Source: Paenalcaligenes sp050487225
GTDB taxonomy: Bacteria; Pseudomonadota; Gammaproteobacteria; Burkholderiales; Burkholderiaceae_B
Length of the DNA stretch: 64,000 nt
Reading direction: 5' to 3'
Assembly: GCF_050487225.1 (NCBI RefSeq)
Contig: NZ_JBKQGY010000001.1
Coordinates: forward strand, 744,001-808,000
Shown here: piece by piece, positions 17,230 through 26,137 of the stretch
How the letters are laid out: every line of letters starts with the position of its first letter
Position numbering within the stretch: the first letter of the stretch is position 1
Made by a program: the position numbers and the translations under genes
The notes under the pieces: generated by a model
Seen by the model: only the letters and a program-made list of their open reading frames with translations
What the model was told of the DNA's origin: nothing
Databases searched by the model: none

Positions 17230-19593
17230 TTACTTAGCCAGACGCTGCCATGTATCAACCACGGTATCAGGGTTCAGCGACAAGGATTGGATACCTTCGT
17301 CACGCAACCACTCAGCCAAATCTGGGTGATCGCTAGGACCTTGACCACAAATACCTACGTATTTGCCTGCTTTGTTACACGCTTGAATCGCACGGCTCAG
17401 CATGAATTTCACGGCAGCATCGCGCTCGTCGAAGTCAGCCGCCAACAGTTCCATACCGGAGTCACGGTCCAGACCCAGTGTTAGCTGAGTCATGTCGTTA
17501 GAACCGATGGAGAAACCATCAAAATACTGCAGGAACTCGTCAGCCAAGATTGCGTTGGACGGTACTTCGCACATCATGATGACGCGCAAACCGTTCTTAC
17601 CACGCTCAAGGCCATTAGCGGCCAACATGCTTACTACACGCTCAGCTTGAGAGAGCGTACGCACGAATGGCACCATGATTTCCACGTTGGTCAGGCCCAT
17701 TTCATCACGTACTTTCTTCAGTGCTTCACATTCCATACGGAAACACTCTTCGAAGTCGTCAGAGATGTAACGTGCAGCACCACGGAAGCCCAGCATTGGG
17801 TTCTCTTCCTCTGGCTCGTAACGGGAACCACCAACCAATTTGCGGTATTCGTTGGATTTGAAATCGGACAAACGTACGATCACTGGTTTTGGATAGAAAG
17901 CAGCGCCCAACGTCGCTACGCCTTCAGCCAATTTTTCAACGAAGAAAGCACGTGGGCTAGCGTAACCGCGCGCAGCAGATTCAACGGCTTTTTTCAGTTC
18001 GCTATCTACATTGGGGTAATCCAACACAGCTTTAGGGTGAATCGCAATGTTGTTATTGATGATGAACTCTAGACGAGCCAGACCAATACCAGCATTAGGG
18101 ATCTGAGCAAAGTCAAAAGCCAATTGTGGGTTACCCACGTTCATCATGACTTTCAAGCCCACTTCAGGCATTTCGCCCCAGCGTACTTCTTCGATGTGTG
18201 TTTCCAGCAAACCATCGTAAATACGGCCTTCGTCGCCTTCCGCACACGATACAGTCACTTCTTGACCAGCTTTCAGTACGTCAGTCGCGTTACCACAACC
18301 TACCACCGCAGGAATACCTAACTCACGCGCGATAATCGCAGCGTGACAAGTACGGCCACCACGGTTAGTCACGATAGCAGAGGCCAATTTCATCACAGGT
18401 TCCCAGTTAGGGTCTGTCATGTCAGTCACCAAGATATCGCCGGCTTTAACTTGATCCATTTCGCTGGCATCGCCAACCAAACGCACAGTACCTGAACCAA
18501 TTTTCTGACCAATCGCACGGCCAGTTACCAGTACATCGCCAGTGGCTTTCAAGCTGTAGCGCTCTTGTACATCGTTTGCGCTTTGCTGAGACTTAACGGT
18601 TTCTGGACGAGCTTGCAGAATGTAGATTTTGCCATCGATACCATCACGGCCCCACTCAACGTCCATTGGGCGTTGGTAGTGTTTTTCGATGATGGTGGCG
18701 TATTTTGCCAACTCGATTACTTCGTCGTCGCTCAGGGAGTAACGGTTACGTTCGTTCACTGGCACATCAACGGTACGTACGGACTCGCCGCTTTCACGCA
18801 GTGGATCGAATTCCATTTTCAACAGTTTGGAACCGATACGACGGCTAATGATTGGGTAATGACCCGCAGCCAAGGATGGCTTGAACACGTAGAACTCGTC
18901 GGGGTTCACAGCACCCTGCACAACGGTTTCGCCCAAGCCGTAAGAAGAAGTGATAAACACCACATCTTGGAAACCAGACTCGGTGTCGATAGTGAACATC
19001 ACACCAGCACTGCCCTTGTCAGAGCGAACCATGCGTTGAATACCTGCAGACAAAGCCACTTCAGCGTGAGCAAAGCCTTTGTGTACACGGTAGGAAATCG
19101 CGCGGTCGTTGTACAAGGAAGCAAATACCAAGTGGATTTTTTCCAGTACGTCGTCCATGCCTACCACGTTCAGGTAGCTTTCTTGCTGCCCCGCGAAAGA
19201 CGCGTCTGGCAAGTCTTCAGCGGTAGCAGAAGAACGCACAGCAAAAGAACCTTTACCGTCTGCATCCAGCTTTGCGAATGCATCGCGGATTTGCTGTTCC
19301 AACTCTGCTGGGAAAGGTGTTTCGATGATCCATTTACGGATTTCCGCACCAGCGACTGCCAGTTCACGTACATCGTCAGCATCCAATTTGCTCAGACGGT
19401 CAGCAATACGCTGATCCAAGCCATCGGCTTTCAAGAACACACGGAAGGCTTCCGCTGTGGTCGCGAAACCGCCAGGTACGCGCACGCCCGCACCTGCCAA
19501 CTGGCTAATCATTTCCCCTAGGGAAGCGTTTTTGCCCCCTACGGTGTCCACGTCCGTCATACGGAGCGTTTCAAATGGCAAAACATAAGACAT
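17230..19593 (-). CDS. ppsA: Phosphoenolpyruvate synthase
   Basis: A 787-residue PEP synthase making PEP, AMP and phosphate from pyruvate and ATP, the entry to gluconeogenesis. The N-terminal ATP-grasp domain begins GGKNASLGEMI and includes FAVRSSATAEDLPDASFAGQ. The phosphohistidine domain has the catalytic His in GGRTCHAAIIAREL, and the C-terminal PEP barrel holds the catalytic Cys in VGICGQGPSDHPD. The ATG at 19593 gives the standard MSYVLPFE start. The divergent neighbour ppsR encodes its regulatory kinase/phosphorylase. Confidence 0.96.
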   Translation of the reverse strand: MSYVLPFETLRMTDVDTVGGKNASLGEMISQLAGAGVRVPGGFATTAEAFRVFLKADGLDQRIADRLSKLDADDVRELAVAGAEIRKWIIETPFPAELEQQIRDAFAKLDADGKGSFAVRSSATAEDLPDASFAGQQESYLNVVGMDDVLEKIHLVFASLYNDRAISYRVHKGFAHAEVALSAGIQRMVRSDKGSAGVMFTIDTESGFQDVVFITSSYGLGETVVQGAVNPDEFYVFKPSLAAGHYPIISRRIGSKLLKMEFDPLRESGESVRTVDVPVNERNRYSLSDDEVIELAKYATIIEKHYQRPMDVEWGRDGIDGKIYILQARPETVKSQQSANDVQERYSLKATGDVLVTGRAIGQKIGSGTVRLVGDASEMDQVKAGDILVTDMTDPNWEPVMKLASAIVTNRGGRTCHAAIIARELGIPAVVGCGNATDVLKAGQEVTVSCAEGDEGRIYDGLLETHIEEVRWGEMPEVGLKVMMNVGNPQLAFDFAQIPNAGIGLARLEFIINNNIAIHPKAVLDYPNVDSELKKAVESAARGYASPRAFFVEKLAEGVATLGAAFYPKPVIVRLSDFKSNEYRKLVGGSRYEPEEENPMLGFRGAARYISDDFEECFRMECEALKKVRDEMGLTNVEIMVPFVRTLSQAERVVSMLAANGLERGKNGLRVIMMCEVPSNAILADEFLQYFDGFSIGSNDMTQLTLGLDRDSGMELLAADFDERDAAVKFMLSRAIQACNKAGKYVGICGQGPSDHPDLAEWLRDEGIQSLSLNPDTVVDTWQRLAK

Positions 19594-19621
19594 AAAAGTC
19601 ACCTTAATAGTAAAAAAGCGT

Positions 19622-19663
19622 GTTTGCTTAATGTGCTGCACTGCAGCGGCGCACTAAGCAAAC
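19622..19663 (+). other. Long hairpin in the ppsA/ppsR divergent region
   Basis: An 18-nt arm (19622-19639) pairs with 19646-19663 across a 6-nt loop with one mismatch. On the rightward (ppsR) RNA two positions are G-U wobbles; on the leftward (ppsA) RNA they become C-A mismatches. It is not followed by a T-tract. It could be an RNA leader structure or a DNA operator for the divergent pair. Confidence 0.55.
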
Positions 19664-19741
19664 TTGCCTTGCTCGGATTTGAGGTCACTGTTAATCTCTG
19701 GAATTGTACCTTTTAATAGGCTTTTGTGTGCCCTTTTAGTT

Positions 19742-20578
19742 ATGACATCGTCACTGATCAAACGTACCGTTTTTATAGTTTCGGATAGCACTGGTATCAC
19801 TGCAGAAACCTTCGGGCATTCCGTCCTCTCCCAGTTCGACCAGTTCAATTTCGAGGCAGTACGTATGCCTTTCATTGACACCATCGAAAAGGCTCAGGAC
19901 GTCGCTGAACGCATTAATCGCTGTGCCGAAGAGAAGAATGTGAAACCCTTGGTGTTCAGCACCTTGGTAGACCCCAAAATGGCCAAAATTGTGGGGGCAT
20001 CCAACTGCACTTTCTTAGATTTATTCGGCTCATTTTTGCGCCATATCGAACGCGCTCTAGGTGTAAAATCCAGCCGTTCCGTAGGCCGTTCTCATAGCAA
20101 TGGACTGTCTAAACAATACAACAACCGTATCGAAGCCATTAACTTCACATTGGCCCACGATGACGGTCAATATGTACAAGGTTTAGAACAAGCTGATGTG
20201 ATCTTGGTTGGTGTATCCCGTTGCGGTAAAACACCCACCAGTTTGTACTTGGCCATGCAGTACGCCGTTAAGGCCGCCAACTACCCTCTGATCCCCGAGG
20301 ACTTCGAGCGCGATACATTGCCTGCCACGCTGGCACCTTACCGAAACAAGCTATTTGGGCTGTCTATTCAACCTGAACGCTTGGCCGAAGTACGTAACGA
20401 ACGCCGTCCCAACAGCAAATACGCGTCCATACAACAATGTATTGATGAAGTGGCTGATGCTGAACGCATGATGCGCATGGAAGCCATTCCTTGGCTATCC
20501 ACCACCAGCCGTTCTATTGAAGAAATTTCCAGCAAGATTCTGGAAGAAATCGGCCTAAACCGCCGTATGCTGTACTAA
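19742..20578 (+). CDS. ppsR: PEP synthase regulatory protein (kinase/pyrophosphorylase)
   Basis: A 278-residue DUF299 protein. It begins with KRTVFIVSDSTGITAETFG and has the P-loop-like GVSRCGKTPTSLYLA. Family members inactivate PEP synthase by ADP-dependent phosphorylation of a threonine and reactivate it by phosphate-dependent dephosphorylation. The ATG at 19742 is chosen since it gives the standard N-terminus. It stands back to back with its substrate ppsA. Confidence 0.95.
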   Translation: MTSSLIKRTVFIVSDSTGITAETFGHSVLSQFDQFNFEAVRMPFIDTIEKAQDVAERINRCAEEKNVKPLVFSTLVDPKMAKIVGASNCTFLDLFGSFLRHIERALGVKSSRSVGRSHSNGLSKQYNNRIEAINFTLAHDDGQYVQGLEQADVILVGVSRCGKTPTSLYLAMQYAVKAANYPLIPEDFERDTLPATLAPYRNKLFGLSIQPERLAEVRNERRPNSKYASIQQCIDEVADAERMMRMEAIPWLSTTSRSIEEISSKILEEIGLNRRMLY

Positions 20579-20584
20579 GGCTGT

Positions 20585-21373
20585 TTAGCCTTGCAGATGC
20601 TGGCGGCGTTGTTCAAACAAACAAATAGCCGCCGCAACTGCCACATTCAATGACTCTACCGCCGCTTCTTGCGGTATGAACACCTGATGGCGTGATTGCG
20701 CTACTAAATCAGGATGCACGCCCCGCCCCTCATTGCCAAACAGCCACGCACCTTCTTTGGCGATGTCCAAGGCAAACAACGACTGCGCCTTATCACTCAG
20801 CATGGTTGTGTAAACCGGCACTTGGGCATTCTGCAACAACGCCTGCAAATTCTGGTTCTCATGGATGGCTAACGCAAAATGTGCACCTTGCCCACTACGT
20901 AAGCTTTTTTGTGACCATGCATCGGCACACCCCACCGACAAAAACACATCACGTATCCCTGCCGCTGCCGCCGTGCGTAACAATGTACCCAAATTACCTG
21001 GGTCTTGAACCCTATCCAACAACAACGCCGCTTTCTTCAGCACGGGCTGCGCTGGCACAACAGGACGTTGCACCACAAAAGCTACACCCTGCCCTTGCTC
21101 TACGCTAGAGAGGCCCTTCATGAGGCTAGAACTCAGCATCAGTTGCTGACGTACAGGCACCGCATCCACCAAATTTTGTACCGCGTCTGACAACGGTTCG
21201 CGTCCAGCATCCACCACCACCATTTCTGGTGTGCCGTAATGCTGTAACCAACTCTGGCACAGATTGGGGCCTTCCAACCACAAGACGGCTAGATCACCGT
21301 CTGCAAGGCGCTTACCTTCCACCACACGTTGTAGGCGTTTATAGGTGGGGTTCTGGCGCGACTCAATAATCAT
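20585..21373 (-). CDS. TrmH/SpoU family RNA 2'-O-methyltransferase
   Basis: A 262-residue SPOUT methyltransferase. The N-terminal substrate-binding domain starts with IESRQNPTYKRLQRVVEGKR. The knotted SAM-binding region is seen as LLDRVQDPGNLGTLLRTAAAAG, AWLFGNEGRGVHPDLV and IPQEAAVESLNVAVAAAICLFE, the three SpoU motifs. It probably modifies rRNA or tRNA; the exact site is unknown. It overlaps rnhB by 4 bp and is the last gene of the long envelope operon. A short stem (AAGGCT/AGCCTT) covers its end and that of convergent ppsR. Confidence 0.92.
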   Translation of the reverse strand: MIIESRQNPTYKRLQRVVEGKRLADGDLAVLWLEGPNLCQSWLQHYGTPEMVVVDAGREPLSDAVQNLVDAVPVRQQLMLSSSLMKGLSSVEQGQGVAFVVQRPVVPAQPVLKKAALLLDRVQDPGNLGTLLRTAAAAGIRDVFLSVGCADAWSQKSLRSGQGAHFALAIHENQNLQALLQNAQVPVYTTMLSDKAQSLFALDIAKEGAWLFGNEGRGVHPDLVAQSRHQVFIPQEAAVESLNVAVAAAICLFEQRRQHLQG

Positions 21374-21984
21374 GATGAAGCTTTATCGTTTAATGCCCGT
21401 TGTACAGGCGCAAAACTACGGCGGTGCTCTGGGCACGGTCCATGCTCACGCAGCAGTTCACTATGCAGTGCTGTACCGTAGCCTTTGTGTTGATCAAAAG
21501 CATACTGAGGATAGCGCTCATGCATCTGCAAACACGCTGCGTCACGTGCCGTTTTGGCCAAAATAGACGCTGCCGAAATCGCTTGCACTTGGCTATCGCC
21601 CTTGATCACCGCACGCGCCGGGGCATTTAGGCCTTCAGGTACACGATTACCATCAATCAAGATCAGCTCAGGTTGTGCCGGCAGCGCTTCGCATGCACGA
21701 CGCATAGCCAGCATAGTGGCCTGCAAGATATTGATCTCGTCAATTTCTTCACGGCTAGCGCTACTAATGCTCCATGCCAAGGCTTGCTCTCGAATCAGCT
21801 CAGCCAAGCGATCGCGTTTTTTAGGAGTGAGTTTTTTAGAATCTGTTAGCCCATCTATAGGGCGATTCGGATCGAGGATAACAGCGGCAGCAAAAACTGG
21901 GCCAGCCAATGGTCCACGCCCTGCTTCATCTACCCCTGCTACCCATGACCCTGACTGCAATAGCTGCGATAAATCAGCGTTCAC
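21370..21984 (-). CDS. rnhB: Ribonuclease HII
   Basis: A 204-residue RNase HII that removes ribonucleotides and RNA from RNA-DNA hybrids. The catalytic AGVDEAGRGPLAGPV is near residue 17-31 and DSKKLTPKKRDRL follows. The initiation codon is GTG at 21984, overlapping the lpxB end by 11 bp; this matches the lpxB-rnhB coupling of many proteobacteria. Confidence 0.95.
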   Translation of the reverse strand: MNADLSQLLQSGSWVAGVDEAGRGPLAGPVFAAAVILDPNRPIDGLTDSKKLTPKKRDRLAELIREQALAWSISSASREEIDEINILQATMLAMRRACEALPAQPELILIDGNRVPEGLNAPARAVIKGDSQVQAISAASILAKTARDAACLQMHERYPQYAFDQHKGYGTALHSELLREHGPCPEHRRSFAPVQRALNDKASS

Positions 21985-23176
21985 GTGCCACCTGCATAAT
22001 GACTTCTGCCGCCAATTTTGGCGTATCTAAGCGCAACACTTCATGTAAGTGCTGGAATTTTTGCTCTACCCCTTGGCGCCACGAGCTGTCATTTAAGGCC
22101 TTCTCGCATGCTTTCGCCAATTTCTCGGGTTCAGCATCGTCTTGCAACAATTCGGGCACTACGAAATCTTGGCTTAAGATATTGGGTAAACCAATCCAAT
22201 CTAGCAACGGTTTTTCTTGGCCTGACTGCCACGCCATCAGTTTTTTCATCATGGGCGTCAACACATAAGAAATCACCATAGGCTTCTTGTAGAGCGCAGC
22301 TTCTAGTGTTGCTGTACCACTGGCTACCAATAACGCATCACTGGCTTCCATAACGTCCCATGCCACCGGCTTGCTACCACCGTCTTCCAATAACGTAGGT
22401 GCCTGTGTTTCTGCTGTGACGATGCGTAAATTCTCTACTGGGTTATCACGCAGAATCTCTAGAAACTGCTGATGTCTGGCCCCATTTACCACGGGCACAA
22501 CCACATGCAAGTTAGGATCATCTTTTTGCAGCCGTTGCACCGTTCGCAAAAAGCGGGGAGCTAATTGCATGATTTCTGACTTTCTACTGCCAGGCAACAC
22601 CCCAAGAATTTTCACGTCCTCCGGAAGATTCAAGCGTTGGCGTGCAGCCTTTTGATCAGGAACCAAAGGAATATTTTGCGCCAGTGGGTGCCCTACATAG
22701 GTTACCGGTATCCCCTCTTTCTGGTAGATTTCAACCTCAAAGGGAAACAGTACCAGCATATGGGATACGGCTTTACGTATAGTATGAATACGTTCGTAGC
22801 GCCATGCCCAAATAGACGGACTCACGAACTGTACGGTTGCAATACCTGCTTTACGTAGGTCAGATTCCATACGTAAGTTGAAATCAGGCGCATCAATACC
22901 CACGAACACGTCCGGCTGTTGTTTTAGCCAGCGGCGTCGCACACCGTAATAGGTATTGAGTAATCTAGGCAGGCTTTTTAAGGCATCCACATAACCGAAT
23001 ACCGACAAGGCATCCATAGGATACCAGGCATTAAAGCCAGCCGAGGTCATTTCAGGACCACCAATACCGTTAAATACGGCATTGGGATCCTCATGTTGCA
23101 AGCCTCGCTGAATACGCGAAGCCAGCAGGTCACCCGAAGGCTCCCCTGCCACCATCCCTATATTCAGGCCGCTCAT
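21974..23176 (-). CDS. lpxB: Lipid-A-disaccharide synthase
   Basis: A 400-residue GT-B glycosyltransferase that joins UDP-2,3-diacyl-GlcN and lipid X to form the lipid A disaccharide. The N-terminus MVAGEPSGDLLASRI and the segment LPGSRKSEI and SGTATLEAAL are typical. It acts at the cytoplasmic face of the inner membrane. The start overlaps the lpxA stop (ATGA arrangement), indicating translational coupling. Confidence 0.95.
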   Translation of the reverse strand: MSGLNIGMVAGEPSGDLLASRIQRGLQHEDPNAVFNGIGGPEMTSAGFNAWYPMDALSVFGYVDALKSLPRLLNTYYGVRRRWLKQQPDVFVGIDAPDFNLRMESDLRKAGIATVQFVSPSIWAWRYERIHTIRKAVSHMLVLFPFEVEIYQKEGIPVTYVGHPLAQNIPLVPDQKAARQRLNLPEDVKILGVLPGSRKSEIMQLAPRFLRTVQRLQKDDPNLHVVVPVVNGARHQQFLEILRDNPVENLRIVTAETQAPTLLEDGGSKPVAWDVMEASDALLVASGTATLEAALYKKPMVISYVLTPMMKKLMAWQSGQEKPLLDWIGLPNILSQDFVVPELLQDDAEPEKLAKACEKALNDSSWRQGVEQKFQHLHEVLRLDTPKLAAEVIMQVARER

Positions 23177-23949
23177 GGGCGCACGATACCTCGTTGTGAC
23201 TGCTCCAGGAAATCAACCATAATGGTGGTTTCTGGTGTCTGCTCTAAGGCTTTCATTTGCTCTAACGCTTCTTCTACTTTGAGCTCACGGCGGTACAGCA
23301 ATTTGTAGAGGTTTTTAACATTGGACACGGCCGCTGCATCAAACCCTCGACGATTCAAGCCTTCGGAATTCACACCCACAGGGCGGAATGGATCACCCGC
23401 ACCAATCACGTAAGGCGGCACGTCCTGACGGATGGAGCTAGTGCCACCAATCATGCAGTGTGCACCAATACGTACGAATTGGTGTATAGCGGTCAAGCCA
23501 CCAATAATGGCCCAGTCGCCCACATGAATATGACCTGCAAACTGAACGCTGTTGGCAATCACGGTATGACTGGCGATCTGGCAGTCATGTGCAATGTGCA
23601 CATACGCCATGATCCAGTTATCGTCACCTACACGCGTTACACCTACGTCTTGGGTAGTGCCGGTGTTGATAGTCACATACTCACGTATGGTATTGCCATC
23701 ACCGATTTCCAAGCGCGTAGGTTCACCCGCATATTTTTTGTCTTGAGGCATCCCACCAATAGAGCAAAAACGGTAAAAATTATTGTTTTTACCTATAGTG
23801 GTATGACCGTCGATGACACAGTGTGATCCCACCACTGTGCCGGCGCCGATTTCTACGTTTTCACCAATAATGCTGTATGCACCTACTTGAACGTCATCAG
23901 CAAGACGCGCTCCCGGTGCAATGATTGCGGTAGGATGTATTAGACTCAT
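23173..23949 (-). CDS. lpxA: UDP-N-acetylglucosamine acyltransferase
   Basis: A 258-residue left-handed beta-helix acyltransferase, the first step of lipid A synthesis, adding a 3-hydroxyacyl chain from ACP to UDP-GlcNAc. Hexapeptide repeats fill the N-terminal two thirds; the catalytic-histidine region is QFAGHIHVGDWAIIGG. The ATG at 23949 (MSLIHPTAII) is preferred over an in-frame codon 11 residues upstream because it overlaps the fabZ end by 4 bp and gives the family N-terminus. Confidence 0.95.
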   Translation of the reverse strand: MSLIHPTAIIAPGARLADDVQVGAYSIIGENVEIGAGTVVGSHCVIDGHTTIGKNNNFYRFCSIGGMPQDKKYAGEPTRLEIGDGNTIREYVTINTGTTQDVGVTRVGDDNWIMAYVHIAHDCQIASHTVIANSVQFAGHIHVGDWAIIGGLTAIHQFVRIGAHCMIGGTSSIRQDVPPYVIGAGDPFRPVGVNSEGLNRRGFDAAAVSNVKNLYKLLYRRELKVEEALEQMKALEQTPETTIMVDFLEQSQRGIVRP

Positions 23950-24407
23950 TGATCGTCTGCTTCCAAAATACGGATGGCACACATCAACTTGGCTTCGGCC
24001 ACAACTTGACCGTCAACCAGCGTTTTTGCAGTGTATTTACACATAGTACGGCTGATGCGGTCTGCGGTCACTTCCAAGCGCAGTTGGTCGCCTGGAACAA
24101 CCGGTTTACGGAAACGCGCCCCATCCACACCTACCAAGTAGTAAGCAATTTTTTGGCTGGCCGGGTTAATTTCGGGGTGGCCCTCAAACGAGAACAAGGC
24201 CGCTGCTTGTGCCATTGCTTCGATAATCAACACGCCAGGCATCACTGGATGATGTGGGAAATGGCCGGTAAAGAAAGGCTCGTTCAGTGTGACGTTTTTG
24301 ATGGCCACAATGCTCTTGCCTGGCACCATTTCCAAGACACGGTCTACCAGCAGCATCGGGTAGCGATGCGGTAGACGTTCCATAATTTGTTTAATATCCA
24401 GTTCCAT
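23946..24407 (-). CDS. fabZ: 3-hydroxyacyl-ACP dehydratase FabZ
   Basis: A 153-residue hot-dog-fold dehydratase of fatty acid synthesis. The catalytic histidine and glutamate lie in FTGHFPHHPVMPG and IEAMAQAAALF. Its position between lpxD and lpxA balances acyl chains between membrane phospholipid and lipid A. It is coupled to lpxA by a 4-bp overlap. Confidence 0.95.
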   Translation of the reverse strand: MELDIKQIMERLPHRYPMLLVDRVLEMVPGKSIVAIKNVTLNEPFFTGHFPHHPVMPGVLIIEAMAQAAALFSFEGHPEINPASQKIAYYLVGVDGARFRKPVVPGDQLRLEVTADRISRTMCKYTAKTLVDGQVVAEAKLMCAIRILEADDQ

Positions 24408-24424
24408 GACTTATCCTATATTTG

Positions 24425-25516
24425 CTATTCGTTATTGTTTTCACGTTCCAACGCACGTAGACGACGTCGTAAAGTCGCGAGTTGCGTCAATACGGCTGCG
24501 TTGCGTTGCCAGTGTTGGTGGTCCGCAAACGGGAACACACCTGTGTAATGACCACTTTCTTTGATATCAGCCGTGATAGCTGTACCGCCTGAGACTTGTA
24601 CTTCGTCAGTGATGTGCAGGTGACCTGAGAACATTGCCGCACCACCAATAATGCAACGCTCACCAATATGTGTAGAGCCCGCAATACCCGTACATGCTGC
24701 GATAGCCGTATGCTCACCAATGTGAACGTTATGGCCCACCATAATCTGGTTATCCAGCTTCACGCCGTTAGCAATCACGGTGTTATCTAGCGCACCACGA
24801 TCAACGGTGGTATTGGCGCCTATTTCCACATCATTGCCCAGTTCCACTGCACCAATCTGCGAGATCTTTGCCCAAGCACCGGCTTGTCGTGGGTCTGGCG
24901 CAAAGCCAAAACCATCAGCACCAAGCACCGCACCAGAGTGCAGAATGCAGCGATCGCCCATGCGCACTTGATGATATAAGACTACGCGTGCATGCAATAA
25001 ACAATGCTCACCGATGACGCTATCCGCACCAATGCTGCAACCTGCGCCAATTCGTGTTCCTTTGCCTATTTGCACACCAGCTTCAATCACGGTGTAAGCA
25101 CCAATAGTGACGTTTTCACCCACGACTGCTGACGGATCAACCACTGCAGTAGGATGAATGCCTTTGGGCAGATTATTCAGTCTATGCTCGTCAAACCACT
25201 GCGCCAGCAAGGCGTACATCGCGTACGGCAATTCACACAACACCACTGCAAAGCTTGGCTCACCATCTAAGGATTGGTAGTCAGCAGTAGTCAGAATGAC
25301 CGCAGCGGCCTCTGTAGTGGCTAGTTGCCCTTTTAGCTTCTGGTTCGACAAGAAGCTTAACTCGCTAGGCCCGGCATGAAGCAAAGAGCCCAGTCCCTGT
25401 ATACGTGGAACGGGCTCTTTGCGGGGAGCCAGACTACAAGGTAGTCCGGCTTTTTGTACGATGCCGAGTAGCTGTTCTAATGAAGGCGCCCTATCGGACG
25501 CTAACAATACTGGCAT
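24425..25516 (-). CDS. lpxD: UDP-3-O-acylglucosamine N-acyltransferase
   Basis: A 363-residue hexapeptide-repeat enzyme, third acyl step of lipid A synthesis. The N-terminal uridine-binding domain (about 1-115) is followed by a left-handed beta-helix with many (I/V)GxxxxI repeats. The catalytic histidine is in KLDNQIMVGHNVHIGEHT. A C-terminal helix (LRRLRALERENNNE) would bind ACP. It follows skp by 6 bp. Confidence 0.95.
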   Translation of the reverse strand: MPVLLASDRAPSLEQLLGIVQKAGLPCSLAPRKEPVPRIQGLGSLLHAGPSELSFLSNQKLKGQLATTEAAAVILTTADYQSLDGEPSFAVVLCELPYAMYALLAQWFDEHRLNNLPKGIHPTAVVDPSAVVGENVTIGAYTVIEAGVQIGKGTRIGAGCSIGADSVIGEHCLLHARVVLYHQVRMGDRCILHSGAVLGADGFGFAPDPRQAGAWAKISQIGAVELGNDVEIGANTTVDRGALDNTVIANGVKLDNQIMVGHNVHIGEHTAIAACTGIAGSTHIGERCIIGGAAMFSGHLHITDEVQVSGGTAITADIKESGHYTGVFPFADHQHWQRNAAVLTQLATLRRRLRALERENNNE

Positions 25517-25522
25517 TATGTA

Positions 25523-26077
25523 TTAATTACCCAATGCGGTCAGCACTTCTTCCGTGATGTCTACACGTGGGTTTACTGTCACTGCATCTTGGATGATCAG
25601 ATCGTAACCTTGGGTCTCAGCAATACGCTGGATAGCGGCATCCGCTTTTTCCACGATCGCAGAAAACTCTTCGTTACGGCGACGGTTGAAATCCTCTTGG
25701 AATTCACGACGTTTGCGCTGCAGATCTGCATCCATGTCTGTAAGCTGACGTTCACGACGAATACGGTCTGTTTCGGACATTACTGGCGCATCTTTGTCGA
25801 ATTTCACTGCATCATCACGCAGTTGGTTCGCCAAACGCTGCAACTCTTCGTCACGACGCTTGAATTCAGATTCGATTTTTTGCTGTGCAGCCAATGCTGG
25901 TTTGGAGTCACGCAGAATGCGCTCTGTACTCACAAAACCAATTTTGGTTTGCGCTTGCACTACAGGTGTAGCCACGATGGCCGACACACCCAAGACAGCA
26001 GCCATAAGCGCAGTACGATTGCGGCGAACCAATTGGCTGCCAACTGCTGAAAGTTTAAACGCGAATTTAGACGACAT
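25523..26077 (-). CDS. skp: OmpH/Skp family periplasmic chaperone
   Basis: A 184-residue Skp/OmpH protein. A signal peptide, with a long N-region (about 1-43), ends VVQAQ. The mature part is a helical hairpin rich in charged residues (KIESEFKRRDEELQRLANQL, RKRREFQEDFNRRRNEEF), the tentacles that hold unfolded outer-membrane proteins. It lies between bamA and lpxD as in most proteobacteria. Confidence 0.93.
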   Translation of the reverse strand: MSSKFAFKLSAVGSQLVRRNRTALMAAVLGVSAIVATPVVQAQTKIGFVSTERILRDSKPALAAQQKIESEFKRRDEELQRLANQLRDDAVKFDKDAPVMSETDRIRRERQLTDMDADLQRKRREFQEDFNRRRNEEFSAIVEKADAAIQRIAETQGYDLIIQDAVTVNPRVDITEEVLTALGN

Positions 26078-26137
26078 GTAAATCTACCTTGCTAATAACG
26101 CTGCTAAAAAGTTAATTGTGCCATTAATTACAGGAAT

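Noticed and set aside
18565..19521. Long opposite-strand frame (318 codons) inside ppsA
   Set aside because: It lies wholly within the conserved ppsA gene, has odd composition with many His/Phe/Val, and no domain.
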